DNA of 64,000 bases, taken from positions 310,001 through 374,000 of the forward strand of contig NZ_JBHRYJ010000004.1 in assembly GCF_042648965.1 (NCBI RefSeq). The letters are read 5' to 3'. Below the pieces are notes generated by a model. That model saw only the letters and a list, made by a program, of their open reading frames with translations. It had not been told where the DNA came from and searched no databases. This DNA comes from Ferrovibrio xuzhouensis. GTDB lineage: Bacteria; Pseudomonadota; Alphaproteobacteria; Ferrovibrionales; Ferrovibrionaceae. Below, one piece after another: positions 50,651-60,871 of the stretch (position 1 is its first letter; each line of letters opens with the position of its first letter). The position numbers and the translations under genes were made by a program.

Positions 50651-51700
50651 TTACGGGAACAGCGCGAGCTGGTCCAGCGCCATGGTCTCGGGCAGGCCGT
50701 ACATGACGTTGAAATTCTGCACGGCCTGGCCGCTGGCGCCCTTCATCAGGTTGTCGATGACGGAAAACACCATGGCCCGGTTCTTCACGCGGTCGGCGAA
50801 CACCCCGATATGGCAGGCGTTGGTGCCGCGCACATGGCGGGTCTGCGGCGCCACGCCCTGCGGCACGATCTGGATGAACGGCTCGTCGGCATAGCGTTGC
50901 AGCAGGACCGCCCGCAGGTCATCCGCCGAGGCGCCGTTCTGCAGCCGCACATAGATGCTGGCCAGCATGCCGCGGTTCATCGGCATCAGGTGTGGGGTGA
51001 AATTCACCACCAGCGGCCGCCCGGCCGAGGCCGACAGTTCCTGCTCGATCTCCGGACCATGCCGGTGCGAGGCCACGCCGTAGGCATGGGTGCCCTCGGC
51101 GACCTCGGCATAGAGTGAGGCTTCCTTGGCCGCCCGGCCGGCGCCGGAGACCCCGGACTTGGCATCGATGACGATGTCGTCGGCGTCGATCAGGCCCTTC
51201 TCGATCAGCGGCACCAGCGGCAGCTGCGCCGAGGTCGGATAGCAACCCGGGTTGGCCACCAGCCGCGCCTTGGCGACGTCCGTCCGCTTCAGCTCGGTCA
51301 GGCCGTAGACCGCCTCTTCCTGCAGGCTTGGTGCCCGGTGCTCATGGCCATACCAGCGGGCATATTCGCCCGGGTCCCGCAGCCGGAAATCGGCCGACAG
51401 GTCGATGATCTTCAGATGCTTGGGCAGGCCGGCGATCACCTCCTGGGTGGTGCCGTGCGGCAGGGCGCAAAACACCGCGTCCACCCCGCTCCAGTCCACT
51501 TCCTGGATGGTAACCAGCCGGGGCAGCCCGAGACCGATAAACTGCGGGAAGACCGTGTCGATCCCCTCGCCGGCCTTGCGGTCTGCGGTCAGGGCGACGA
51601 TACGGACGCGCGGATGCCGGACGAGCAGACGCAGCAGCTCGGCCCCGGTGTAACCGCTGGCACCCAAAATCGCGACCCTGATGGCATCCGCCGTGGCCAT
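50651..51700 (-). CDS. argC: N-acetyl-gamma-glutamyl-phosphate reductase
   Basis: A 349-residue NADPH-dependent enzyme for the third step of arginine synthesis. N-terminal Rossmann motif VAILGASGYTGAELLRLL; catalytic Cys in ANPGCYPTSAQL (about 150); His in VASHRHGPEIEQEL. This is the long form (type 1). ATG at 51700 has an AGGAGG 8 nt upstream. Longer upstream frame not used. Confidence 0.96.
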   Translation of the reverse strand: MATADAIRVAILGASGYTGAELLRLLVRHPRVRIVALTADRKAGEGIDTVFPQFIGLGLPRLVTIQEVDWSGVDAVFCALPHGTTQEVIAGLPKHLKIIDLSADFRLRDPGEYARWYGHEHRAPSLQEEAVYGLTELKRTDVAKARLVANPGCYPTSAQLPLVPLIEKGLIDADDIVIDAKSGVSGAGRAAKEASLYAEVAEGTHAYGVASHRHGPEIEQELSASAGRPLVVNFTPHLMPMNRGMLASIYVRLQNGASADDLRAVLLQRYADEPFIQIVPQGVAPQTRHVRGTNACHIGVFADRVKNRAMVFSVIDNLMKGASGQAVQNFNVMYGLPETMALDQLALFP

Positions 51701-51792
51701 AACCGACCTCCTGAAAACCCGACCTTCTGAAAAAAGCCGTGGGCATCGGTATAACGCGCCCGGACCGCCGGTCAAACGCTAAATTGACCCCC

Positions 51793-54150
51793 TCAGATGC
51801 GGAATTGTCCCACAAGTTCCGCCAGTTCCCCGGCCTGCCGCGACATCGCCTGGGCCGAGGCCGTGGTCTGTTCGACCAGGGCACCATTGCGCTGGGTCAT
51901 CTCGTCCATGTTGGCGACCGCGGTATTCACCTCCTCGAGCCCGACCGCCTGCTCGCGGCTGGCCGAGGAAATCTCGCCGATGATATCGGCGACCTTTTTC
52001 ACCGCGGTGACAATCTCGGTCAGGCTCTGGCCGGTCTGGTTGACCAGCCGCGCGCCTTCCCGCACCTCGCCGGTGCTGGCCTGGATCAGCCCCTTGATAT
52101 CCCGCGAGGCATCGGCCGAACGCTGGGCGAGCGCCCGCACCTCCTGTGCGACCACCGCAAAGCCCTTGCCCGCCTCGCCGGCGCGCGCGGCTTCGACGCT
52201 GGCATTCAATGCGAGAAGGTTGGTCTGGAAGGCGATCTCGTCGATCAGGCCGACGATGTCGGTGATTTTCTGCGCGCTCTCCTCGATGCGGGTCACCGCG
52301 CTGACCGCATCCTGCACCACGCTGCCGCCCTTTTCGGCGGTGTCGCGCGCCGTCGTCGCCAGCCGGTTGGCTTCTTCGGCGTTGTCGGCATTCTGCTTCA
52401 CCGTGGCGGTGATCTGGTGCATCGAGGCGGCCGTCTCCTCGAGGCTGGCGGCCTGCTGCTCGGTACGGCTGGCCAGATCGTTGCTGCCGGAGGAAATCTC
52501 CGATGCTGCATCGCGCACCATGCCGGCGGCCCCGCTGACCTGCCCGATCGTCTGGGCCAGCTGCTGGCTGGTTTGGTTGGCATTCTGCTTCAGCCGGTCG
52601 AACACGCCGGCATAATCGGCATCGATACGATGGGTGAAATCGCCGCCGGCCATCGCCCCCAGCGCGCTACCCAGTGAATCGAAGACATGCTGCACGGTTT
52701 CGAGCAGGCCGTTCATTCGCTCGCCGAGCCGCGCCATCGTGCCAGCGAGCTGCGACGTGTCGATGCGCGACGACAGGTCGCCGCCGGCTGCCGCGCCGAC
52801 CACCTCGCCCACGGCACGATCCAGCAGCGCTTCCTGGGCCTGGCGCTGCTCCTCGGTGGTGCGGCGATCATGTTCGACCGTCAGCTGGAGCTGTTCGTTC
52901 TCGAGGCCGTTCTCCTTGAACACCTGCACCGCCCGGGCCATGTCGCCGATCTCGTCCTGCCGGCTGCGATCGGGCACATCGGTCTGCCATTCACGGTTCG
53001 CCAGCCGGGCCATCACGCCGGTCAGCGCGGTCAGCGGCAGGCCGACGCGCCGGCCGATATACAGCCAGCCCAGCAGGAAGGCGGCCGCGAGGCTGACACC
53101 CGCGACGGCGATCAGGATGAGCTTGCCGCCAGCACTGGTCTGCTTGGCGCCGGCAGCGGAATCGAGCACACCCTTGTTGGCCTCTCCGACCACCAGTTCG
53201 GTCGCCGCATTCAGGCGCTGTGCCGCCGCGCGGCTGACCTGCAGCTGCTGGCGCGCCTGGGCGATGGCCGAGAGTTCCTGCTCGCGCAGGCTGATCACGC
53301 CGATGCCCGGGCTGCCGAAATCCAGCACCGCATTGGCGACCTTGTTGAGTTCAGTATTCGGCCGGATCTTGCTGACATAGGCGAGGCCGCGTTCGACCTT
53401 GGCTGCCGCCTCCTCGTACTGGCTGCTGAATTTCTGGATCTCGTCCATATTGGCGGCCTGCGCCCCCACCGCCAGCAGGCCGACAGTATTGTTCACCTCG
53501 GAGATCAGCCCACTGATGCCCTGCAGCATCAGCAGCTCGGTATTGGCCAGCTTGCTCAGCGTCTGTTCGATCTTGATCAGGTCGCCGGCCTCGGTCGCCG
53601 AGGTCATGCTTGAGGTCAGGTCGAACACGGCGTCCTCGACCAGCGGGCTTGCCACTTTCAGAAATTCGGCATGGGCAACCGACAGCTTCTGGGTCTCGTC
53701 GATGCGGAACTGCGAGGTACGGATGCGCGCATCCACCACCTGCCGCAACTGGCCTACGCTGCCCAGCAGCGCCTTGGTTTCCTTCTGGATGCCCTCGACA
53801 GCCGGCCCGCTCATGATCGCCGAGACCACGCCCAGCGTGGCCTCGATCCGGGCCTCTTTCTCCTTGATGCCGCCCTCGAGCGCCTGCAGATCCTTTTCGC
53901 TTTGGGCGGTGACGATATCCGGTGCCACGCCGGCGAGGTCGGAAACCTGCTTGGACAGGTTCAGGGCAGCCGTCATCGCCGTCACGCCCTCGTCGGTGAC
54001 CGTGACGATGGCATGATCCAGCCGGGTCAACGCAAACCATCCGGCTGCGGCGGAAATCAGGGCAAAGGACGCGATCGCGCCCACCGCCAGATACAGTCGG
54101 TGTCGGATGCCAAGGCGTATGCTCCGCATACGCAGCCTGCCGATATTCAT
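51793..54150 (-). CDS. methyl-accepting chemotaxis protein
   Basis: A 785-residue transmembrane chemoreceptor. Helix 1 (about 17-37), a large periplasmic helical domain (about 40-340), helix 2 (about 342-362, LILIAVAGVSLAAAFLLGWLY), HAMP (about 363-420), a second HAMP-like region, and the MCP domain with tip IDEIAFQTNLLALNASVEAARAGEAG. It ends ASAQAMSRQAGELAELVGQFRI. Ligand unknown. ATG at 54150 follows a GGGGGATT; a longer frame is discarded. The two receptors in the window have different topology. Confidence 0.92.
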   Translation of the reverse strand: MNIGRLRMRSIRLGIRHRLYLAVGAIASFALISAAAGWFALTRLDHAIVTVTDEGVTAMTAALNLSKQVSDLAGVAPDIVTAQSEKDLQALEGGIKEKEARIEATLGVVSAIMSGPAVEGIQKETKALLGSVGQLRQVVDARIRTSQFRIDETQKLSVAHAEFLKVASPLVEDAVFDLTSSMTSATEAGDLIKIEQTLSKLANTELLMLQGISGLISEVNNTVGLLAVGAQAANMDEIQKFSSQYEEAAAKVERGLAYVSKIRPNTELNKVANAVLDFGSPGIGVISLREQELSAIAQARQQLQVSRAAAQRLNAATELVVGEANKGVLDSAAGAKQTSAGGKLILIAVAGVSLAAAFLLGWLYIGRRVGLPLTALTGVMARLANREWQTDVPDRSRQDEIGDMARAVQVFKENGLENEQLQLTVEHDRRTTEEQRQAQEALLDRAVGEVVGAAAGGDLSSRIDTSQLAGTMARLGERMNGLLETVQHVFDSLGSALGAMAGGDFTHRIDADYAGVFDRLKQNANQTSQQLAQTIGQVSGAAGMVRDAASEISSGSNDLASRTEQQAASLEETAASMHQITATVKQNADNAEEANRLATTARDTAEKGGSVVQDAVSAVTRIEESAQKITDIVGLIDEIAFQTNLLALNASVEAARAGEAGKGFAVVAQEVRALAQRSADASRDIKGLIQASTGEVREGARLVNQTGQSLTEIVTAVKKVADIIGEISSASREQAVGLEEVNTAVANMDEMTQRNGALVEQTTASAQAMSRQAGELAELVGQFRI

Positions 54151-54324
54151 TGCGAATCCCCCCGGTATGATCTCTTTGTCCGGATTGTTCTGTGTTTTTA
54201 TCCACATCGCAATACCTTGATTTTCTGAGGGGATTTGGCCAATTCTTTGCAATTGATACGGGTGTGACCGCCGCTGTAGTCAGGAAATGCGGTTATGGTA
54301 GGGTGCAGCCCCGAGGAAGGCGTC

Positions 54325-54929
54325 ATGCTGGTTTTGATCGATAATTACGACAGTTTTACATGGAATCTGGTCCATTACTTCGGCCAGCTGGGGCCTGAGG
54401 TGCGGGTTTTCCGCAACGACGAGATCACCCCGGAGGGGGTTCTGGCCCTCAACCCGGCCGGCGTCGTGCTGTCGCCCGGTCCCTGCGACCCCGACCGGGC
54501 CGGCATCTGCCTCGACATGATCGGGCTGGCCGCCGAGAAAGCCGTGCCGCTGTTCGGGGTCTGCCTCGGCCATCAGGCGATCGGCCAGGCCTTCGGCGGC
54601 AAGGTGGTGCGCGCGCCACAGCCCCTGCATGGCAAGATGAGCCGTATCCATCATACCGGTGACAGCGTGTTTGCCGGCCTGCCGCAGGATTTCCTCGCCA
54701 CCCGCTATCACTCCCTCACGGTCGACCCCGCCAGCATGCCGAACGTGCTGCAGGTCACTGCCCGGGCCGAGGACGGCGTGATCATGGGCCTCGTCCACCG
54801 CGACCTGCCGATCCACGGCGTACAGTTCCACCCGGAGAGCATCGCCTCCGAACATGGCTTGGCGATGCTGGCGAATTTCGTCCGCGTCTGCGGCCTGCCG
54901 GTTGCCGGAGTACGGGACGAGAAAGCGGC

Positions 54930-54933
<4 letters not shown>
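54325..54933 (+). CDS. trpG: anthranilate synthase component II (glutamine amidotransferase)
   Basis: A 202-residue class I amidotransferase that supplies ammonia for anthranilate. Catalytic Cys80 in FGVCLGHQAI, with His/Glu in HGVQFHPES. May also serve aminodeoxychorismate synthase (PabA). ATG at 54325 behind GAGGAAGG. First gene of trpGDC-moaC-moeA. trpE, usually immediately upstream in alphaproteobacteria, is absent here. Confidence 0.95.
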
Positions 54934-56002
<1,069 letters not shown>

Positions 56003-56003
<1 letters not shown>

Positions 56004-56806
56004 TGAGTGACGTTCTCGCCAGGATCTGCGACGACAAATACGGCCATATCGCCCGCAGCAAGGCCGCCGTGCCATTTGCGCAGGTCGATGCAGCAGCCCG
56101 CGCCACGCCGGCGCCGCGCGGCTTCATCCGTGCCCTGCAGGCCACCGTCGCCGCCGGCCGTTACGGCCTGATCGCCGAGATCAAGAAGGCCTCGCCGTCG
56201 AAGGGCCTGATCCGGCCGGATTTCGATCCGCCGGCGCTGGCGACAGCCTATGCCCGCGGCGGTGCCACCTGCCTCTCGGTGCTGACCGACGAGCCGTATT
56301 TCCAGGGCTGCGACGACTATCTGCGGCAGGCGCGGGCCGCCGTCGACCTGCCAATCATCCGCAAGGATTTCATGCTCGATCCCTACCAGGTCGCCGAGGC
56401 CCGGGCGCTGGGCGCCGACTGCATCCTGCTGATCATGGCGGCGCTGGAGGATGGCCAAGCGGCCGAACTCGAGGCCGCGGCCCGGGATTACGGCCTCGAC
56501 GTGCTGGTCGAGGTGCATGACGCCGCCGAGATGGACCGCGCCCTGAAGCTGAAATCGCCGCTGCTCGGGGTCAACAACCGCAACCTGAAGACCCTGACGG
56601 TCGACATTGCGACCACCGAGGCGCTGGCCGCCCGCGCGCCGGCCGGCAAGATCCTGGTCAGCGAGTCCGGCCTCTACAGCAAGGCTGACCTCGACCGCAT
56701 GGCGATCTGCGGCGCGCGCTGTTTCCTGGTCGGCGAGAGCCTGATGCGCCAGGCCGATGTGGAAGGCGCCACCCGGCTGCTGCTGACCGGAGCGCAGGCA
56801 GCGTGA
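56003..56806 (+). CDS. trpC: indole-3-glycerol phosphate synthase
   Basis: A 267-residue TIM barrel. Catalytic Lys in LIAEIKKASPSKG (about 60), Lys in IIRKDFMLDPYQV, and Glu in LVSESGLYSKAD. Not fused to TrpF. The ATG overlaps the trpD stop by one base (TGATG). Confidence 0.96.
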
Positions 56807-57288
56807 GCGGCAAGCCGACCCTGACCCACCTGAACGAGGCCGGCGAGGCCCATATGGTCGACGTTTCGGCCAAGGCCGAGACCGAGCGCGTCGCCCGCGC
56901 CGGCGCCCGCATCGAGATGCAGCCGGCCACGCTCGACCTGATCCTGTCGGGTGAGGCGTCGAAGGGCGACGTGCTGGCCACCGCCCGCATCGCCGGCATC
57001 ATGGCGGCGAAGAAGACCCATGACCTGATCCCGCTCTGCCATCCGCTGGCGCTGAGCCAGGTGGCCGTCGAACTGACGCCGGACCGTGCGGCGCACGCCA
57101 TCGACATCGTGGCTACCTGCAAGCTGAAAGGCCGCACCGGCGTCGAGATGGAAGCCCTGACTGCGGCCAGCGTCGCGGCGCTGACCCTCTACGATATGGT
57201 GAAGGCGGTCGACCGCGGCATGCGCATCACCGATATCCGGCTGCTGCACAAGTCCGGCGGCAAGTCGGGTACCTTCGATCAGGATTGA
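56803..57288 (+). CDS. moaC: cyclic pyranopterin monophosphate synthase
   Basis: A 161-residue enzyme for molybdopterin synthesis. It converts the MoaA product to cyclic pyranopterin monophosphate. Motifs: HMVDVSAKAETERVARA, KTHDLIPLCHPL, GRTGVEMEALTAASVAALTLYDMVKAVD. The GTG start overlaps the trpC stop. Supplies cofactor to the sulfite-oxidase-like protein at 35.9 kb, among others. Confidence 0.96.
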   Translation: MSGKPTLTHLNEAGEAHMVDVSAKAETERVARAGARIEMQPATLDLILSGEASKGDVLATARIAGIMAAKKTHDLIPLCHPLALSQVAVELTPDRAAHAIDIVATCKLKGRTGVEMEALTAASVAALTLYDMVKAVDRGMRITDIRLLHKSGGKSGTFDQD

Positions 57289-57296
57289 GCCGCGCC

Positions 57297-58505
57297 ATGC
57301 TGCCCGTTGCCGAGGCCCGTGCCCGCATTGTTGCCGCCCTGCCGGTCATGCCGGCCGAAACCGTCGACCTGCGCCACGCCGCCGGGCGCGTGCTGGCCGA
57401 GGATGTCACCGCACGGCGCACCCAGCCGCCGTTCGACGCCAGCGCCATGGACGGCTGGGCCTGCCGTCAGGCCGATCTCGGCACCCTGCCCGCCCGCCTG
57501 AAGCCGGTCGGTGAAGCCGCGGCCGGCGGCCGTCATGCCGGCACAGTCGGTCCGGGTGAATGCGTGCGCATCTTCACCGGTGCACCGCTGCCGGCCGGTG
57601 CCGATGCCATCGTCATCCAGGAGGATGCCGACCTGCAGCCGGACGGCAGCCTGCTGGTCCGCGAGGCGCCCAAACCCGGCCAGTGGATCCGCCGCGCCGG
57701 CCTCGACTTCGCCGCGGGCCAGGTGCTGCTACAGGCCGGCCGTCTCCTCGCGCCCGAGGATGTCGCGCTGGCTGCCGCCATGAACGTGCCGTGGCTGGCC
57801 GTGCGGCGCCGGCCGCGCATCGCCGTGCTGGCAACCGGCGACGAACTGGTGCGGCCGGGCGATCCGGTCGGCGAGAACCAGATCGTCAGCTCGAACAACA
57901 TCGGCATCGCCGCGCTGATCGAGGCCCGTGGCGGCATCGCGACCGATCTCGGCATCGCCCGCGACACGGAAGCTGACCTGCGCAGCAAGGCCGATGCGGC
58001 GGCCGGGCATGATCTTCTTGTCACGCTGGGTGGCGCCAGCGTCGGTGAGCATGACCTGATCCATGCCGTGCTGGGCGGCGGCGGAGCCGGCATCGATTTC
58101 TGGCGCATCGCCATGCGGCCGGGCAAGCCGCTGATGTTCGGCCGCGCCGGCATCGCCGGTGGCGCCATCCCGCTGCTGGGCCTGCCCGGCAACCCGGTCT
58201 CGGCCTTCGTCTGCGCCCACAACTTTCTCGTGCCGGCGCTACGCGCCATGCTGGGGCTCGACTGGACCGTCGGCTTCGACAGCGCGGTCACTGCCGAGGA
58301 CCTGCCGGCCAACGACCGGCGCGAGGATTACCTGCGCGCCAGCCTGCGGCAGGACCCGCAACACGGCCTGACCGTCAGCATGTTCGCCCGCCAGGACAGT
58401 TCGATGCTGCGCCTGCTGAGTGCAGCCGACTGCCTGATCGTGCGGCCGCCGCTGGCGCCGGCCCTGCCGGCCGGCAGCCCGGTGCCGATCCTGCGCCTGC
58501 GCTGA
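57297..58505 (+). CDS. moeA: molybdopterin molybdenumtransferase
   Basis: A 402-residue MoeA. N-terminal domains contain FDASAMDGWA and GECVRIFTGAPLPAGADAIV; the MoCF domain contains VLATGDELVRPG, VTLGGASVGEHDL and LLGLPGNPVSAF. Inserts molybdenum into the pterin. Either TTG at 57285 (overlapping moaC) or ATG at 57297 starts it. lexA, which often follows in alphaproteobacteria, is absent. Confidence 0.94.
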   Translation: MLPVAEARARIVAALPVMPAETVDLRHAAGRVLAEDVTARRTQPPFDASAMDGWACRQADLGTLPARLKPVGEAAAGGRHAGTVGPGECVRIFTGAPLPAGADAIVIQEDADLQPDGSLLVREAPKPGQWIRRAGLDFAAGQVLLQAGRLLAPEDVALAAAMNVPWLAVRRRPRIAVLATGDELVRPGDPVGENQIVSSNNIGIAALIEARGGIATDLGIARDTEADLRSKADAAAGHDLLVTLGGASVGEHDLIHAVLGGGGAGIDFWRIAMRPGKPLMFGRAGIAGGAIPLLGLPGNPVSAFVCAHNFLVPALRAMLGLDWTVGFDSAVTAEDLPANDRREDYLRASLRQDPQHGLTVSMFARQDSSMLRLLSAADCLIVRPPLAPALPAGSPVPILRLR

Positions 58506-59017
58506 TGCCGCCCGGCCGACCCGCCCGGAACACCGCCGAACCGGCAAAAGCCGCCGACCTCGACGCCCTTGTGGCGCTGGAGGAACGCTGCTTCTCCGGC
58601 GACCGCATGAGCCGCCGCAGCTATGCCGCGGCTCTCGCCAACCCGCGCGCCGTGGTGCTGGTCGCCCGGGACGCGGCGGGTCTGCTGGGCGCCGCCACGC
58701 TGTTCTTCCGTGCCGACAGCCCCGCCGCACGGCTGTATTCCATCGCCGTGGCGCCGGAGGCGCGCGGCCACGGGCTGGGGGCCGGGCTGCTGCGGGCGGT
58801 CGAGGCCGCGGCCCGCCGGCATGGCGCCCAGGCCCTGCGGCTGGAAGTGAGCGCCGGCAACAAAAGCGCTCTCGCGCTCTACCGAAAAAGCGGTTATGGA
58901 GTGATTGGGCGCGTCGCCGGTTATTACGAGGACGGGTCCGACGCATGGCGGCTGGAAAAGCGCCTGCCCAAGCCTGCACCGGCCGGCCGGCGGTCGTCCC
59001 GCCGCCGCGCCACCTGA
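58505..59017 (+). CDS. GNAT-family N-acetyltransferase (RimI-like)
   Basis: A 170-residue acetyltransferase: acceptor segment CFSGDRMSRRSYAAAL, and acetyl-CoA motif VAPEARGHGLGAGLLRAVEA, then LEVSAGNKSALALYRKSGY. In related gene pairs the GNAT domain is often fused to a C39 peptidase beside a RimK-like ligase. Here the peptidase part is missing and a short basic tail (RRSSRRRAT) replaces it. Start overlaps the moeA stop (TGATG), so it extends that operon. Confidence 0.82.
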   Translation: MPPGRPARNTAEPAKAADLDALVALEERCFSGDRMSRRSYAAALANPRAVVLVARDAAGLLGAATLFFRADSPAARLYSIAVAPEARGHGLGAGLLRAVEAAARRHGAQALRLEVSAGNKSALALYRKSGYGVIGRVAGYYEDGSDAWRLEKRLPKPAPAGRRSSRRRAT

Positions 59018-59054
59018 CAGTCACCGGACAGATACGGGAGCCGTTCCCGCCACC

Positions 59055-60767
59055 ATGCACATTATTGTCGTCGAGCGAAAAACCCATTTCCGCTACCGCA
59101 ATCCCGGCTGCCTGGTCCTCAACAACCGGGAGTTCATCACCCGGCCTGATCTCGTGCAGGCCAAGCGCGCCAAGATCATCAACCTGAGCAAGGACTATTC
59201 CTATCTCGGGTACGGCTATTACTGCTCGCTGCTGGCCGAAGCCCGCAGCCAGAAGGTGATCCCCAGCGTCAAGACCATCCTCGAACTGCGTGAGCGCAGC
59301 ATCTACAGCCATACCCTGCCGGAACTCGACGAACTGCTGCGCCAGCAGGTCAAGAAACTGGTCATGCTGCCGTCGGCGCCCTTCGTGCTGCACATCTTCT
59401 TTGGCCGCACCGACGATCCGCGCTTCCCCGACCTCGCCCGCCGGGTCTTCGATGAATTCCGCGCGCCGATGCTGCGGCTCAACATCTCGCCGGAAGACGG
59501 CTGGCATATCGCCTCGATCCGGCCGATGGCGCTGAGCGACCTGAAGCCGGAGCAGGAGGAATTCTTCGAACTGGCGCTGGAAACCTACACGCGGTCGAGC
59601 TGGCGCACGCCCAAGGCCAAGCCGGCGGCCAAATACAGCCTCGCCATCCTGCACAATCCGGCCGATGCGCTGCCGCCATCGGACAAGCGTACCCTGCAGA
59701 AATTCATCCGCATCGGCGAGCAGATGGGCGTCGAGGTCGAGCTGATCGAAAAGAAGGACTACTCCGAGCTCGCCGAATACGACGCCCTGTTCATCCGCGA
59801 GACCACGGCGCTGGATCACCATACCTTCCGCTTCGCCAAGAAGGCCGAGAACGAAGGCATGGCGGTGATCGACGACCCGACCTCGATCCTGCGCTGTACC
59901 AACAAGGTCTATCTGTCGGAGCTGCTCAAGGCCAACAAGATCCCGACACCCAAGACCGTGGTGCTCGACAACCGCGGCATCGAGGCGATCGAGCAGGAAA
60001 TCCCCTATCCGATCATCCTGAAGATTCCGGACGGCTCGTTCTCGCGCGGCATCGTCAAGGCCGAGAACCGCCAGCAGCTGCAAGACGCCGCGGCCCGCCT
60101 GCTGCGCGAGTCCGACGTGATCCTGGCGCAGGAATACCTCTATACCGATTTCGACTGGCGCATCGGCATCCTGCGCGGCCAAGCCATCTATGCCTGCCAG
60201 TATTTCATGTCGCGTGGCCACTGGCAGATCGTCAAACATGCCGACAGCGGCCGCTTCACCGAGGGTGGCTATCGCACCCTGCCGATCGAGGAAGCGCCGG
60301 CGGATGTGGTCGAACTGGCGCTCAAGGCGGCCGGCCTGATCGGCAACGGCCTGTATGGCGTCGACCTGAAACAGACGCCCAAGGGCGTGGTGGTGATCGA
60401 GGTGAACGACAACCCCTCGATCAACCAGGGCGAAGAAGATGCCATCCTGAAGGACGATCTCTATCGCCGCATCATCCAGGAATTCATCCGCCGGCTGGAA
60501 GAGCGTCCCGGCGGTGCGGCGGAAAACGGCGGCTCCGCGGTCAGCCTGCCGCAAACGGTGGTGCCGGCTACGACTGCCGCACCGTCGCCGGCCCAGATCG
60601 CGGCCCAGGTGGCCGCCAAGGTCGCCGCCGAAGTCGCTGCGAAGATTGCTGCCGAGGTTTCCAGTCAGGTGGCGCAGGCGATCTATAATGCAGCCCGCCC
60701 GCAGGCCGTGGCCGGCGAGGACTCTGGCGAGCAACCCGACCTGCCGCTACCCTTCACCCGGAAATAA
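59055..60767 (+). CDS. RimK-like ATP-grasp ligase with RLAN N-terminal domain
   Basis: A 570-residue protein. The N-terminal 150 residues match the RimK-like ATP-grasp N-terminal (RLAN) domain (HIIVVERKTHFRY, then SYLGYGYYCSLLAEARSQKV). The ATP-grasp core (about 290-485) has RCTNKVYLSELLKANKIPTPKT, PDGSFSRGIVKAEN and VIEVNDNPSINQGEED. A C-terminal Ala-rich helical tail (about 510-555; repeated AAQVAAKVAAEVAAK) is unusual. Probably ligates an amino acid (glutamate?) to a protein or peptide. Substrate unknown. It follows the GNAT gene by 37 bp. Confidence 0.85.
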   Translation: MHIIVVERKTHFRYRNPGCLVLNNREFITRPDLVQAKRAKIINLSKDYSYLGYGYYCSLLAEARSQKVIPSVKTILELRERSIYSHTLPELDELLRQQVKKLVMLPSAPFVLHIFFGRTDDPRFPDLARRVFDEFRAPMLRLNISPEDGWHIASIRPMALSDLKPEQEEFFELALETYTRSSWRTPKAKPAAKYSLAILHNPADALPPSDKRTLQKFIRIGEQMGVEVELIEKKDYSELAEYDALFIRETTALDHHTFRFAKKAENEGMAVIDDPTSILRCTNKVYLSELLKANKIPTPKTVVLDNRGIEAIEQEIPYPIILKIPDGSFSRGIVKAENRQQLQDAAARLLRESDVILAQEYLYTDFDWRIGILRGQAIYACQYFMSRGHWQIVKHADSGRFTEGGYRTLPIEEAPADVVELALKAAGLIGNGLYGVDLKQTPKGVVVIEVNDNPSINQGEEDAILKDDLYRRIIQEFIRRLEERPGGAAENGGSAVSLPQTVVPATTAAPSPAQIAAQVAAKVAAEVAAKIAAEVSSQVAQAIYNAARPQAVAGEDSGEQPDLPLPFTRK

Positions 60768-60791
60768 TAGAAACCGCCGCATCTGACGCCA

Positions 60792-60821
60792 CTGCCGGCC
60801 TTTTTCGCTTGGGGCCGGCAG
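60792..60821 (+). other. hairpin between the RimK-like gene and the TRAP operon
   Basis: CTGCCGGCC and GGCCGGCAG form a perfect 9-bp stem around a 12-nt loop that starts with TTTTT. It lies 25 bp after the RimK-like stop and 50 bp before dctP. No T-run follows on either strand, so a classic intrinsic terminator is not supported. It may protect an mRNA 3' end. Confidence 0.45.
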
Positions 60822-60871
60822 CGCGCCATCATAGTATGCCGGCCAACAATCATAAACGAGGAGGAAACCAG

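Noticed and set aside
60792..60821. rho-independent terminator after the RimK-like gene
   Set aside because: A good stem, but no T-run follows on either strand. Kept only as a hairpin.
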